Assembly: GCF_900112495.1 (NCBI RefSeq)
Contig: NZ_FOMA01000004.1
Coordinates: 1 to 64,000, forward strand
DNA length: 64,000 nt
Reading direction: 5' to 3'
Source of the DNA: Bacillus sp. OV322
Lineage (GTDB): Bacteria > Bacillota > Bacilli > Bacillales > DSM-1321
The notes below the pieces were generated by a model. It was not told where the DNA came from. It saw only the letters and a list, made by a program, of their open reading frames with translations, and searched no databases. The translations under genes were made by a program, and so were the position numbers. Of this stretch, positions 50,486 to 59,290 are shown piece after piece (positions within the stretch are counted from its first letter, which is position 1; every line of letters starts with the position of its first letter).

Positions 50486-50572
50486 TAGTAAAGTTTCCAC
50501 AGCCCTAATTTCTTGAATCTCCCATTTAAAAGGACTATGCTTGTTTAAAAACAAATGAAGGCTGGTGGGATC

Positions 50573-51532
50573 ATGCAGTATAAAAAGCTTGGAAAAACCG
50601 GTTTGGAAGTCTCGAATTTATGCTTAGGCACGATGGCATTTGGCAGATGGATTGATGAAGATGCCTCACATAGCATTCTGGATACGGCTCTTGAAAGCGG
50701 CATTAATTTTGTGGATACAGCCAATTTTTACGGAAAAGGCCAGGATGAGGAATTCAAGCATGGTACAGGGGAAAGTGAAGAAATCATTGGGCGTTACCTG
50801 AAAGGAAAACGTGATCAAGTGGTTTTGGCAACGAAGGTCGGCATCCAGATGGGACGCGGCAAAAATGAACGCGGCCTTTCAAGGGTACATATCATGAACG
50901 AAATCGACAACTCCCTGCGCCGTTTGCAGACCGATTATATTGATTTATATCAGGTTCATATTTTCGATGAAAGTACACCACTTGAAGAGACGCTTCGCAC
51001 ACTCGACGACATCGTCCGTCAAGGCAAGGTGCGGTATATCGGCTGTTCCAACTATGCAGCCTGGCAGATCGCCAAATCACACGGGATCAGTCACAGATTA
51101 AACCTCGAAAAGTATGTGTCTGTTCAGCCGCAATATAACCTGCTTTCACGGGAAATCGAACAGGAGCTTCTGCCATTTTCACAATCAGAAGGCGTTGGAG
51201 TCATGGTGTACAGCCCGATGGCAAGAGGCATGCTATCCGGCAAATACCAAAGCCCGGAAGATGCTCCAGCCGAAAGCCGTGCAGCACATGGCGAACAATT
51301 ATTGAAAAAGTACTTTACATCAGAAAACTTCAAAAAAGTGGAACACTACAGGGAAATCGCTGAGAAGAACGAAGTCAGTTTGTCACAGCTTGCCCTCTCA
51401 TGGGTTCTCAACCAAGACGCCGTCACATCCGCCATCATCGGCGCAACCAAAATCCACCATGTAACAGAAGCAGCAGAAATCTGCGACTGTAAATGGAATC
51501 AGGATATGCTTGATGAAATCGATCGTGTTTAA
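50573..51532 (+). CDS. Aldo/keto reductase
   Basis: About 319 residues from ATG 50573 (GGTGGGA upstream). NADPH-dependent (beta/alpha)8 barrel with the tetrad in context: Asp and Tyr in FVDTANFYGKG, Lys in LATKVGIQ, His in LYQVHIFD. The binding-loop motifs YNLLSREIEQELLPFSQSEG and SAIIGATKIHHVTEAAEIC are typical of the YajO/GSP69-like group. Reduces aldehydes or ketones of unknown identity; cytosolic. Confidence 0.9.
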   Translation: MQYKKLGKTGLEVSNLCLGTMAFGRWIDEDASHSILDTALESGINFVDTANFYGKGQDEEFKHGTGESEEIIGRYLKGKRDQVVLATKVGIQMGRGKNERGLSRVHIMNEIDNSLRRLQTDYIDLYQVHIFDESTPLEETLRTLDDIVRQGKVRYIGCSNYAAWQIAKSHGISHRLNLEKYVSVQPQYNLLSREIEQELLPFSQSEGVGVMVYSPMARGMLSGKYQSPEDAPAESRAAHGEQLLKKYFTSENFKKVEHYREIAEKNEVSLSQLALSWVLNQDAVTSAIIGATKIHHVTEAAEICDCKWNQDMLDEIDRV

Positions 51533-51615
51533 AAAAAGATATAGGGAAACCTAACGGGTTTTCTTTTGAGGGACAAAAGTTAAAAAAACATACAAAATAA
51601 CAATAATTTAACACC

Positions 51616-51658
51616 TAAAAAAGCATCGGTTTTAGCACCGATGCTTTACTGTTTTTAT
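51616..51658. terminator. Bidirectional terminator
   Basis: AAGCATCGGT / ACCGATGCTTT-type stem around TTTAGC, with A run left and T-rich right. Ends the lipoprotein gene on the minus strand and probably the reductase gene. Confidence 0.85.
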
Positions 51659-51692
51659 TTGTTTTTCATCAAATTAAATAGCACAATTTTAA

Positions 51693-52262
51693 CTATTCCT
51701 TTTTTAAGTTAAAACGAGTTATTTCTTTACCATCTGAAGTTACTATTAGAGATGCATCTAAAGCATTATCCTTAAGTTTATTTAGCTTTTCTTTTGATGG
51801 AACTCTTAAAGGAACTTGTGGGTTTTCTTCGCTTACACCCAAATCGAAAGATAAAATGTATTTCCCGTTTTTATTAGGAAGGATTTCCCCATCAGAAGAA
51901 GCTCCGTATCCTACACCCGTTTCATTATATGAAGAGGGTTCAAAAAAATTAAAACCAACTGTTTCTTTGGAGATAGCTGCTAATTTATCATTTGGTTCAA
52001 TTTTTACTTGTAACCCCTTATCACCAATTCCTCCTATTTTTTCATTACCTTTATTTTTGATTTCAAACTCATAATATAACGCCGTTGGTACAAGTTCCTG
52101 CCCTTTCATGTCACCTTCTGTTATACCTATTGCACCAACCTTGCTTTTATCATTAACAATATCAACTTTTGATTTTACAAGTTCTAAAGATGATTTAGAC
52201 GAGCAAGCTGTTAAAAGAATAAAAAGCAATATTAAGCCTGAGAGCATTATAAATCGTTTCAT
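51693..52262 (-). CDS. Lipoprotein of unknown function
   Basis: A 189-residue exported lipoprotein with lipobox LLTAC and Cys20. The mature beta-rich part (LELVKSKVDIVNDKSKVGAI, LYYEFEIKNKGNEKIGGIG, GKYILSFDLGV, LIVTSDGKEITRF) resembles the DUF4352/DUF5067-type immunoglobulin-like lipoprotein domains of Bacillus. Function unknown. GGGGGATAC precedes the ATG. Confidence 0.8.
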   Translation of the reverse strand: MKRFIMLSGLILLFILLTACSSKSSLELVKSKVDIVNDKSKVGAIGITEGDMKGQELVPTALYYEFEIKNKGNEKIGGIGDKGLQVKIEPNDKLAAISKETVGFNFFEPSSYNETGVGYGASSDGEILPNKNGKYILSFDLGVSEENPQVPLRVPSKEKLNKLKDNALDASLIVTSDGKEITRFNLKKE

Positions 52263-52816
52263 TTTGTATCCCCCTTTTTTTATCCAACCTATACATAAAT
52301 TTTATCATAACACTTCCATATTTTAGGAAAATTTTTCTTTCCTCAACTTCCTTCGGCTGCATTTATTGCAGAATAAACTTTCTCTAACTAAGTAAAAACA
52401 GCATACCTTTTGGACTATAAAATCGTAAACAAAATCATACGAAATACCACTGTACAATAGCTATTTTACAAGTATTTTTTTGTGCTGAAATTTGTTTTAT
52501 TTTTGTTGCTAAAATTGTGTAAATGGCTTCATATCAATAAAAAATAACCTATCCGATTTTGCGAATAATTCTGCGATTTTAAGTGCTATTTGATTGTTTT
52601 GTCCCCATCCCATCAAGAGAACCCGTGGAAACCTGTATCTTTTTTATAGGAAATGGCTTAGTTAATGTTATGCCTTTTAGGGTACTCCGTTGACAACAAT
52701 ACAAAAAGTTCTCAGTTGTACGGGTGTAATATGTTAAGATGAATAATATATGTTAACCATTAATAATTTTAGTTAACACTTAACATCAATTAAACCTGAA
52801 AACTGGGGGGAGAAAT
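52263..52816. other. Intergenic, nothing recognised
   Basis: About 550 bases, very AT-rich, with no frame that has a ribosome binding site. TTGACA at 52690-52696 could be a -35 element but no matching -10 is seen at normal spacing. Confidence 0.45.
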
Positions 52817-53233
52817 ATGTATAAGCTGCGGGGTCATCATCTTTTTTGCCTTCTGGGCTATCGGGGAATGGGATATTCTGAAGAATACGTGGAAAATATG
52901 ACACGTTTGCATCAAACCTTGAGAGCTAAACCCAACACGTTAATTTTGCTTGTAAAGGGACCTGATCAATTGTGTGAAAAATATCCTAACTCAGGTAAAT
53001 ATCACTGTCAAGACGACAATATTTATGAAAAAGATGCGATTATTTTAGAGAAAATGGGGCTTAAAATCGGACAAATCCTGACCTGGATGGACATTGAGGC
53101 CTCAATCCGAAAGTTTGTCGTCCCATCCGATATTCAAACTGTCTGTAAATCTTGTTCCTGGCGTTCCTATGGAGTTTGTGAAGAAGGTATTCAAGAGATT
53201 CATGAAGGGAAGCGCTTAAGGAAACTTCTCTGA
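52817..53233 (+). CDS. DUF1284 family protein
   Basis: A 138-residue protein with the DUF1284 pattern: LRGHHLFCLLGYRGMGYSEE at the start, LVKGPDQLCEKYPNSG, YHCQDDNIYEKD and a C-terminal Cys cluster CKSCSWRSYGVCEEG. The six cysteines and HHLFC suggest a metal or Fe-S site. Function unknown. GGGGGGAGA before the ATG; terminator after. Confidence 0.88.
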   Translation: MYKLRGHHLFCLLGYRGMGYSEEYVENMTRLHQTLRAKPNTLILLVKGPDQLCEKYPNSGKYHCQDDNIYEKDAIILEKMGLKIGQILTWMDIEASIRKFVVPSDIQTVCKSCSWRSYGVCEEGIQEIHEGKRLRKLL

Positions 53234-53248
53234 ATTTTTTACAGAACA

Positions 53249-53278
53249 AAGCCGTTTCCCAAAAGAAAACGGCTTATT
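53249..53278. terminator. Bidirectional terminator
   Basis: AAGCCGTTT / AAACGGCTT around nine bases between the convergent DUF1284 and exporter genes. Confidence 0.82.
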
Positions 53279-53283
53279 TACTG

Positions 53284-54477
53284 TTATGCCTCTAATTTTT
53301 CGTTATTCATGTTGTTTTTTGCCAAACTAAGTTTTACGGAAGATGCCAGTATCATTACAGTGCTTATTAATCCAATCCATACAAGTGCTGATACTGGAGA
53401 ACTCCAGGTTAATCCTTTTCCAAAGAAGAACAATTCACGCAAACCTTGAATCATAAATCTCATCGGCAGCCAAGAATACACCCAATCCCGATAAAATGGA
53501 GACATTATTTCCGGGGCCATTGCAAGCAGTGGCGCACCAAAGAATAACATTAACCCGAAAAGAGCTATACTTCTGATTCCCAGCAGGGACAGTACCGCTG
53601 TAATCATCAGGAAAAAGCTAAAAGAAGTAATCGATAGGAATAAAGCTGTATCCGTAAACTGCGGTATATGAAGTCCTACCAGCCCATCTGCGAACCAAGT
53701 TAAACCAAACCCAACGACAAGTGAAATAATTGCCCCTATTAAAATTTGCCCTAGCTTTGCGATAAGGTTCTCTTTCCGGTTTGTAATGGATAATTTACTG
53801 ACAGCCATAAAAATAATTGCCGCACTTGCCAAGCTACCTATCCATAATGGCTGAAATAAGGAAACAGGAGAATTTCCGTTTGCGCTATTTGTACCAATTT
53901 CATTCACATTTGTAACTTTTTTTGATATAGGAGCCGCTAAAACGGCCGTTTGTTTTGCTGTTAATGCGGCTCCTTGAGCTTCAAATTCTTGAAGGAGCCG
54001 GGTGCGAATGGTGTTGTTCATATTGTCATACACACCATTCAAGATCTGTCCCGCCATTGTTGAGGCTGCTGTATTCATTCCCTGATTGATATAAATTTGA
54101 ACATGGGGTGAAGAGGGTGCGTGTGTCCTTAATGATGCCTGTTTAGCACTAAAATCTTTCGGAATGACTAATGCTGCATAATACTTTTGATCATCCATTC
54201 CCTTTTGTGCTTCCTCTGATGTTTTTACTGCAACCCATTTTACAGCAGGGTCTTCTCCTTTTGCCGATTTTGAAATTTCCCTCATCTTATCAACGATATT
54301 TTTCCCCATATTCATTTTTGGCCCATTAGGAACCTGCACACCGCTATCTCCATTTACGATGGCAATAGGCAGATTTTTGGGCTGTGGCTGGACTGATGGA
54401 AATAATGTTAATGAAAAAATAAAAATAATTGCCAATGCAATGATTGGTGACAGCAATACTAGTTTGTTTTTGAACAT
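53284..54477 (-). CDS. YhgE/Pip-like ABC-2 type membrane protein
   Basis: A 397-residue protein: one N-terminal membrane segment (about 7-27), an extracellular part with PIAIVNGDSGVQVPNGPKMN, VKWVAVKTSEEAQKGMDDQK and YAALVIPKDFSAKQASL, then five C-terminal segments (about 210-390). This is the YhgE/phage infection protein / ABC-2 permease layout; such proteins take part in export or in phage adsorption (Pip). No ATPase gene is adjacent. Divergent from a TetR gene with a palindrome between, so it is probably repressed by that TetR. Confidence 0.85.
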   Translation of the reverse strand: MFKNKLVLLSPIIALAIIFIFSLTLFPSVQPQPKNLPIAIVNGDSGVQVPNGPKMNMGKNIVDKMREISKSAKGEDPAVKWVAVKTSEEAQKGMDDQKYYAALVIPKDFSAKQASLRTHAPSSPHVQIYINQGMNTAASTMAGQILNGVYDNMNNTIRTRLLQEFEAQGAALTAKQTAVLAAPISKKVTNVNEIGTNSANGNSPVSLFQPLWIGSLASAAIIFMAVSKLSITNRKENLIAKLGQILIGAIISLVVGFGLTWFADGLVGLHIPQFTDTALFLSITSFSFFLMITAVLSLLGIRSIALFGLMLFFGAPLLAMAPEIMSPFYRDWVYSWLPMRFMIQGLRELFFFGKGLTWSSPVSALVWIGLISTVMILASSVKLSLAKNNMNNEKLEA

Positions 54478-54507
54478 ATTTTATCCTCCTTGGTTTCATG
54501 CTACAAT

Positions 54508-54531
54508 AAATGAACAACCTGTTGTTTATTT
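54508..54531. promoter_or_regulatory. Candidate TetR operator
   Basis: AAATGAACAAC-CT-GTTGTTTATTT, an almost perfect palindrome in the divergent promoter region. Confidence 0.7.
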
Positions 54532-54645
54532 ACAATCAGATTATAAAGTGTAGTCAAGTACTGTTTCAATAATCAAAAATGGCAGATGTGTTGGTTACGG
54601 AACATTTGTCATAAATGTGTTGGATAAAAGTAAGGAGGAAATAGC

Positions 54646-55263
54646 TTGCGGGATAGTAATACGGATTTACGGGTCATTCGGACAAAAGAATCCATCCGGG
54701 ATGCACTTGTTGAATTGATCAATGAAAAGGGTTTTGAAGCCATAACCGTTAAAGACATAACCACTAGAGCAAAAATTAATAGGGGTACATTTTATGCCCA
54801 CTACCAAGACAAATTTGATTTAATCACAAAATGCGAGGAAGAGATTATGCTCGAGATGTCCAGACTTGCAAAACAAAACTTTCCAGGAGTTATTGCCGCA
54901 CTTAAGACCAACCCCTCGACTGCAACACCATTCTCCCTTGCCGTTTCAATATTTGAGTATTTTAATGAAAACAGCGGTTTTATGAAAGCTGTATTAGGTC
55001 CAAAAGGCGATGTATCTTTTCAGACAAGACTGAAAGAATTCATGTGGAAAACTCTATTTGGAAATGATTCAAACGCACTCCTTAAGGAGGAACATTTACT
55101 TGTTCCAGGACAATACTTAGCTTCTTACGTTGCTTCTGCACATATAGGGGTCATTCAACAATGGTTAGATAGCGGCAGGAAGGAATCTCCCCAAGAAATG
55201 GCTCGAATCTTATCCACAATAACAGTAAATGGACCCTTCTTTGCATTCGGGTTAAGTAAATAA
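54646..55263 (+). CDS. TetR family regulator
   Basis: A 205-residue regulator. The HTH is at about 28-60 (AITVKDITTRAKINRGTFYAH with YQDKFDLI), followed by a ligand domain of the TetR_C_8 type (SIFEYFNENSGFMKAVLGPKG, FMWKTLFGND). The start is TTG with GGAGGAAATAGC upstream. It presumably represses itself and the divergent YhgE/Pip-like gene through the palindrome at 54508-54531. Confidence 0.9.
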   Translation: MRDSNTDLRVIRTKESIRDALVELINEKGFEAITVKDITTRAKINRGTFYAHYQDKFDLITKCEEEIMLEMSRLAKQNFPGVIAALKTNPSTATPFSLAVSIFEYFNENSGFMKAVLGPKGDVSFQTRLKEFMWKTLFGNDSNALLKEEHLLVPGQYLASYVASAHIGVIQQWLDSGRKESPQEMARILSTITVNGPFFAFGLSK

Positions 55264-55268
55264 TCAGA

Positions 55269-55312
55269 TAAAAGGGACAATACCTTAGAAAAAACGGTAC
55301 TGTCCCTTTTCT
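55269..55312 (+). terminator. Terminator of the TetR gene
   Basis: AAAAGGGACAATACC / GGTACTGTCCCTTTT, part of a longer inverted repeat from CAGAT to ATCTG. Confidence 0.9.
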
Positions 55313-55436
55313 AATCTGACTTTCCTGTTTTTTCTTATATTCACACACCCAAAGCAACCATTTTAAATTGCACCCTACAGACAACATCAGCTGATTATTG
55401 AATTCCGCCTAATTCATATAAATCTGCGCCTTGTTA

Positions 55437-55552
55437 TTTCCATTTAATTGGATAATAAGTCCAAATCAGGCCTGATTCGAGCGAAATCTTCATTGATTCG
55501 AGCCGAATTCCGTCTCATTAGAGCCAATTCGCCTCCAATTCGAGCGAATTAA
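55437..55552. repeat. GATTCGAGCGAA-type repeat block 4
   Basis: Leader TTTCCATTTAATTGGATAAT then GATTCGAGCGAAAT, GATTCGAGCCGAAT, CATTAGAGCCAAT, AATTCGAGCGAATT. Confidence 0.85.
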
Positions 55553-55591
55553 ATCATCACACAAAAAAATGCCTGGATATCCAGGCACCCT

Positions 55592-56053
55592 TTACAAAAT
55601 CTTCTCATACTCCAATAAACTCAGACTATCATTTATTTTGCTCGCCCCTACAACTTTATAGCCCAATTTTTCATAAAAATAGCGGTTACGAAAATTATCC
55701 TGCGGTGTATTCAAACTCCACATCTCCGCTTCGGGAAAGTTCCTTTCTGCCAAAGCTATTACCTTGGCACCCAGGCCTTGATTTTGAAAAGCAGTGTCAA
55801 GAAAAATCCGGAACAGCCGGTAATGGTGCTTCGTTATCTTCATAATGTCAACACCGCCAGCAATCCTGCCATCCGCTATAATCGTATAATGATTAGAAAA
55901 CCTGATTCTATGGGCAAGCATACGCCTTGTTTCTGCCGCTGGACTAGTAGAATAATCCCTGTACTTCTGCAAATCATCCCTAAAAGCTTCTTTTTGAATG
56001 TTAAGAAGAACACCCGCTTCTCCCATTTTCGTTCTGCGCAATTGCAAATCCAA
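55592..56053 (-). CDS. GNAT family N-acetyltransferase
   Basis: About 153 residues, from TTG 56053 (GAGGCGG nine bases upstream); GTG 56062 is possible. Motif A is IFLDTAFQNQGLGAKVIALA, and NRYFYEKLGYKVVG is the C-terminal GNAT motif. ETRRMLAHRIRFSNHYTIIA gives the N-terminal part. Substrate unknown. The downstream side carries the repeat block at 55437-55552. Confidence 0.85.
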   Translation of the reverse strand: MDLQLRRTKMGEAGVLLNIQKEAFRDDLQKYRDYSTSPAAETRRMLAHRIRFSNHYTIIADGRIAGGVDIMKITKHHYRLFRIFLDTAFQNQGLGAKVIALAERNFPEAEMWSLNTPQDNFRNRYFYEKLGYKVVGASKINDSLSLLEYEKIL

Positions 56054-56062
56054 TGAATACAC

Positions 56063-56377
56063 CGCCTCATAACTTCATTTGAAATATATTATGAAACTGA
56101 GTGGATCCATGATCATTTCATTTTTTAGGGAAAAGCATCTATTTCACGACAAAAACACAAAGAACCTCACCACAAAGGCCAGGTTCATTACACCTATAGT
56201 TTTAAAGACGCCCTATTGTCTATATGAATCTCTCATCCAGGCAGCCTTCTAACAGTGTCTCGTTATAACTTTTTAAATAAAGATGCCACTTCGGAAGAAA
56301 TCTGGTTGTCAGGTTCATTAGAACTCTCCTTTATGATGGGTTGTATTCATTATATTCCCCAGGAGAACACTAATATG
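56063..56377. other. Intergenic, nothing recognised
   Basis: Moderate GC, no frame with a start signal and no repeat of the families found elsewhere. Confidence 0.4.
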
Positions 56378-56857
56378 CTAAGCCTTTCGTTTCATTTTTG
56401 TCGAATTTTCAGCCTTTTTCTCCAAAATAGCAATAAAAACTCCAGCAGCAACTTCTACTTCCTTCACTTTTTCGAATCCAAAACGTTTATAAAGATTCAA
56501 AGCAGGCACATTTTTTTTGCCTGTACTGACAATGACCTTGTTGTTTCCCGCTATCTCCAAAACATGTTCCAGCAGTTCCCTTGCAATACCTTTTCTGAAG
56601 TGAGAAGGATCCACCACCAGCCGGCAGATATCAACCACTCCCTCTTCAATGGTATAGGAAATAAACCCAAGCAGCTCGTCTCCTGAAGTATACCCGATAA
56701 ACGTTTCCCTGCATTCCGTAAGATCACAAACCGTATCCTTTAATTGAGGAATGCCTTCAAAACCGATAATATTGGCTTCAATCTTATATGCCGGCAGCTG
56801 GACATGTAAAATCTTTTCTGCAATTACACTGCTTTTGTTATCAAGCTCTATAATCAT
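56378..56857 (-). CDS. GNAT family N-acetyltransferase
   Basis: A 159-residue protein: YKIEANIIGFEGIPQLKDTV, ETFIGYTSGDELLGFISYTI, motif A LVVDPSHFRKGIARELLEHV near 80-99 and STGKKNVPALNLYKRFGF. Substrate unknown. GGAGAGACAGG lies before the ATG. Its start is only 13 bp from the HAD gene stop, so it is translated from the same transcript. Confidence 0.88.
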   Translation of the reverse strand: MIIELDNKSSVIAEKILHVQLPAYKIEANIIGFEGIPQLKDTVCDLTECRETFIGYTSGDELLGFISYTIEEGVVDICRLVVDPSHFRKGIARELLEHVLEIAGNNKVIVSTGKKNVPALNLYKRFGFEKVKEVEVAAGVFIAILEKKAENSTKMKRKA

Positions 56858-56870
56858 CCTGTCTCTCCAA

Positions 56871-57566
56871 TCACAATTCGTACTGCTTCTCTTCTATCTC
56901 ACGCACAACATCCACAAGCTCAGAAATCGCAGAAATCTTAACATCCGCATCACCGATTTCTTTTTCATCTCCGAATCCGTATGTACAGCCAACTGTCATC
57001 AGCCCGCTATTCGTCCCTGCTTCCATATCAGAATGGCGGTCGCCGACCATAATGCCACGCTCTGTGTAACCATGATTCTTTATTAAAGCCGCCACCAAGT
57101 CACTTTTCGTCTTTGTCCCCTGACCTCCTGCACTGAACACTCCATCAAAAAAGCCATGGATCCTAAAGTCCTGTAACACGAAATCCACATATTCCTTGCT
57201 GCCATTGCTCGCGATAAACAGCGGGTATCCCTGACTCTTGAGCGCTGCAAGCGTATCTTCCACACCCTGATACAGCTTCCCAGCCTTCGGGATCAGCTCC
57301 TCTTCCACTTCTATCAGCAGATGCTCCGCTTCATTCACAATCTCTCGGCCTGCATTCGGCAATATTTCTGCAAAAATATCCTCCGTCACCGTGCCAAGGA
57401 ACCTTTCATACTGCTGGAAGCATTTAATCTCAAGCTGCTCCCCGTACTTTTCAGAAAGCCTCTCAATCACAAGCGGAAACGTCTGATTCGTCAGCTCCCT
57501 ACAGTCAAATAACGTTCCATCCAAATCAAATACAATCGGAAATTCCTGTTTTTTCACCATCATCAC
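56871..57566 (-). CDS. HAD superfamily hydrolase
   Basis: A 231-residue phosphatase-type HAD protein. Motif I FDLDGTLFD near 13-21 (nucleophile Asp), cap region, motif II IASNGSK, motif III Lys in GTKTKSDLV, and motif IV GDRHSDMEAG. The layout is that of phosphoglycolate phosphatase/PpaX-like enzymes. Upstream gene of a pair with the GNAT gene. Confidence 0.9.
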   Translation of the reverse strand: MMMVKKQEFPIVFDLDGTLFDCRELTNQTFPLVIERLSEKYGEQLEIKCFQQYERFLGTVTEDIFAEILPNAGREIVNEAEHLLIEVEEELIPKAGKLYQGVEDTLAALKSQGYPLFIASNGSKEYVDFVLQDFRIHGFFDGVFSAGGQGTKTKSDLVAALIKNHGYTERGIMVGDRHSDMEAGTNSGLMTVGCTYGFGDEKEIGDADVKISAISELVDVVREIEEKQYEL

Positions 57567-57604
57567 TGCCTTTTTTCCTTCATTATACCTCTAAACAGGA
57601 CCCT

Positions 57605-58378
57605 CTAAAACCCCAGTTCAAACAGCTCGCTGAAGTACAATTCATCCAGTTTTTTCTGCAGAATGCCCCAGTAATACGCAAACTTATTCCGCCGAAGTGT
57701 TTTCTTCTTTATTGCCCGCACCGTCTGCTTAAACGAAACAACCGACATATTAAGCATCGTATCACTGCAATAACCCAGCCCCTTAAAAGCAAATCCCGTC
57801 ATTCTCCAAAATTCCTCTATCACACTGAAGTCATCAAAAATGCATGAAACAATTTTCGTAAATGCTGCTGGAACTCTTTCGCTTGTGAAAGACGCATCAA
57901 GAATCTCAGGATCAGGAGGCGCGGTGTTACGTTCTTTTTCTTTTATGTTGTTAGTTTCAAAAGATTGATAGTTTTCTGGGCGGTCCAATTGTTCGCCTTT
58001 GGGTGGTTCAGCGCACTGTGACAAAGAAATACGGTTGAAAACATAAAGATTGGCGGTCTGCGATCCGTTCTTCCTCTCCAGCTCATGAATCGTCAGCAGC
58101 CCGGAGTCCTTGGCCTTCAAAACCGCTCTTTTAAACGTCGACCTTGATATCCCCATTTCCCCGTCTTTATGTGTCGCCGCCACAATCGTCCCTATTTTGG
58201 CCAAACAAACACCTGGTATTTTGGCAGCATATCGAATAAGCCTCTTAATGGCAATACTTTCACTTTTCGTAAACGTCCCCTTCAGCTCAAGCATCTGCTG
58301 TTCAATGCTATTGTTAAACTCTTTTAGTGATGAAAAATTAGATAAATAAGCAAATTCCTCAATATGTGCTACCTTCAC
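57605..58378 (-). CDS. Helix-turn-helix protein
   Basis: About 257 residues from GTG 58378 (GGGGGGCGG upstream). The N-terminal part has a winged-helix-like region: KSESIAIKRLIRYAAKIPGV, GEMGISRSTFKRAVLKAKDS, GLLTIHELERK. The C-terminal half contains VPAAFTKIVSCIFDDFSVIE and a basic segment TVRAIKKKTLRRNKF. Similar proteins are frequent in Bacillus and look like replication- or plasmid-type DNA-binding proteins, but their role is unknown. Confidence 0.75.
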   Translation of the reverse strand: MKVAHIEEFAYLSNFSSLKEFNNSIEQQMLELKGTFTKSESIAIKRLIRYAAKIPGVCLAKIGTIVAATHKDGEMGISRSTFKRAVLKAKDSGLLTIHELERKNGSQTANLYVFNRISLSQCAEPPKGEQLDRPENYQSFETNNIKEKERNTAPPDPEILDASFTSERVPAAFTKIVSCIFDDFSVIEEFWRMTGFAFKGLGYCSDTMLNMSVVSFKQTVRAIKKKTLRRNKFAYYWGILQKKLDELYFSELFELGF

Positions 58379-58406
58379 AAATCCGCCCCCCAATATGTAA
58401 ACACAC

Positions 58407-58445
58407 AGGAAAGACTTCCCCCACTAAGTGGAGAAGCCTTTCCTT
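58407..58445 (-). terminator. Weak hairpin after the DUF2922 gene
   Basis: GGAAAG-ACTTCCCCCAC / GTGGAGAAGCCTTTCC, imperfect; no clean T run. Confidence 0.35.
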
Positions 58446-58450
58446 CCTTA

Positions 58451-58666
58451 TTAAAAAGAATAATTAGTTGTCGTTTTTTCAACGATGCGTGCTTCCTTTT
58501 TGCTTGTGTAAGTGCCGGTTTTGGTAATGAAAATGCCTGAAGAGAGCATCTCATCCATCGCTGCACTGATTGCCTGCGAATTAAGATTATCAATCGGATC
58601 CTCGACCGATACCTTGGCCGTTTTTCCATCAGAAGTCGTAAAGTATAGTTCTAATACTTTTTCCAT
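58451..58666 (-). CDS. DUF2922 family protein
   Basis: A 71-residue protein: VLELYFTTSDGKTAKVSVED, LNSQAISAAMDEMLSSGIFI and a C-terminal KKEARIVEKTTTNYSF. DUF2922 proteins are small Bacillus proteins usually encoded beside DUF1659, as here. Function unknown. AAAGGAGG precedes the ATG. Confidence 0.9.
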   Translation of the reverse strand: MEKVLELYFTTSDGKTAKVSVEDPIDNLNSQAISAAMDEMLSSGIFITKTGTYTSKKEARIVEKTTTNYSF

Positions 58667-58702
58667 TATGGTTTCCTCCTTTCATAGTTTCAGTGAAATC
58701 GA

Positions 58703-58918
58703 TTACTCGATATCCCACGTATCCAGACGCTTCACATTCACAACAGCATGCTTTTGAAGTCCGGCAAGTGCATCCGCTCCTTTTTTCAAAGCCGCTGCAT
58801 CTGCCTTTTTGTCGATGTTAGAAAGAGTTTTGCGCTTAACCACAGGCTCACCCTTCTCATTCACACCAGACTCAAGCTCAATCTGCAAACGAGTCAGTTC
58901 CAAAATTTGATTTTCCAT
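58703..58918 (-). CDS. DUF1659 family protein
   Basis: A 71-residue protein: LTRLQIELESGVNEKGEPVV, KRKTLSNIDKKADAAAL, VNVKRLDTWDIE. DUF1659 with DUF2922 forms a conserved small-gene pair in Bacillus; 36 bp separates them. Function unknown. Confidence 0.9.
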   Translation of the reverse strand: MENQILELTRLQIELESGVNEKGEPVVKRKTLSNIDKKADAAALKKGADALAGLQKHAVVNVKRLDTWDIE

Positions 58919-59032
58919 GTTCTCACCTCCCTTTCACTGTCTATATATCTTTTACTTAAGAAAAAGGAGCATAGTGGCAATTTTTTTTATATAAGGCTTT
59001 GTTAAAGTCCATTGTTGATTTCAGGATTTTGT

Positions 59033-59160
59033 TGATTGGAGCGGAAGACGCTTGACTCCTGGGGGATTAGCGTTTCAGGCGAGACCCCGCAGGAGCGACA
59101 GCGACGAGGAGGCTCGGCGAACGCCCCCCGGAAAGCAAGCGTCTGGAGCGGAAATCAAGA
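59033..59160. repeat. Long dispersed palindromic element
   Basis: GATTGGAGCGGAAGACGCTTG at the left and CAAGCGTCTGGAGCGGAAATC at the right are inverted arms; the middle has CCGCAGGAGCGACAGCGAC and GAGGAGGCTCGGCGAACGCC. GC is well above the surroundings. I know this as a high-copy intergenic palindrome of many Bacillaceae genomes; its role is unclear. Confidence 0.85.
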
Positions 59161-59183
59161 GGCAAGACTAACAGAGCTTTCCA

Positions 59184-59214
59184 TAAAAAAACAGCATCCC
59201 TGAATAGGGTGCTG
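59184..59214 (-). terminator. Orphan minus-strand terminator
   Basis: CAGCATCCCT / AGGGTGCTG with a seven-base T run on the minus strand. No minus-strand gene ends here, so a transcript reading in from the right, possibly antisense to the M20 gene's leader, would stop here. Confidence 0.55.
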
Positions 59215-59290
59215 CGCAGTAAATTAAATTGAATATTAATTCAATATTATATATAATTATTCACATATAGACAGAAACGGGGGAAACACC

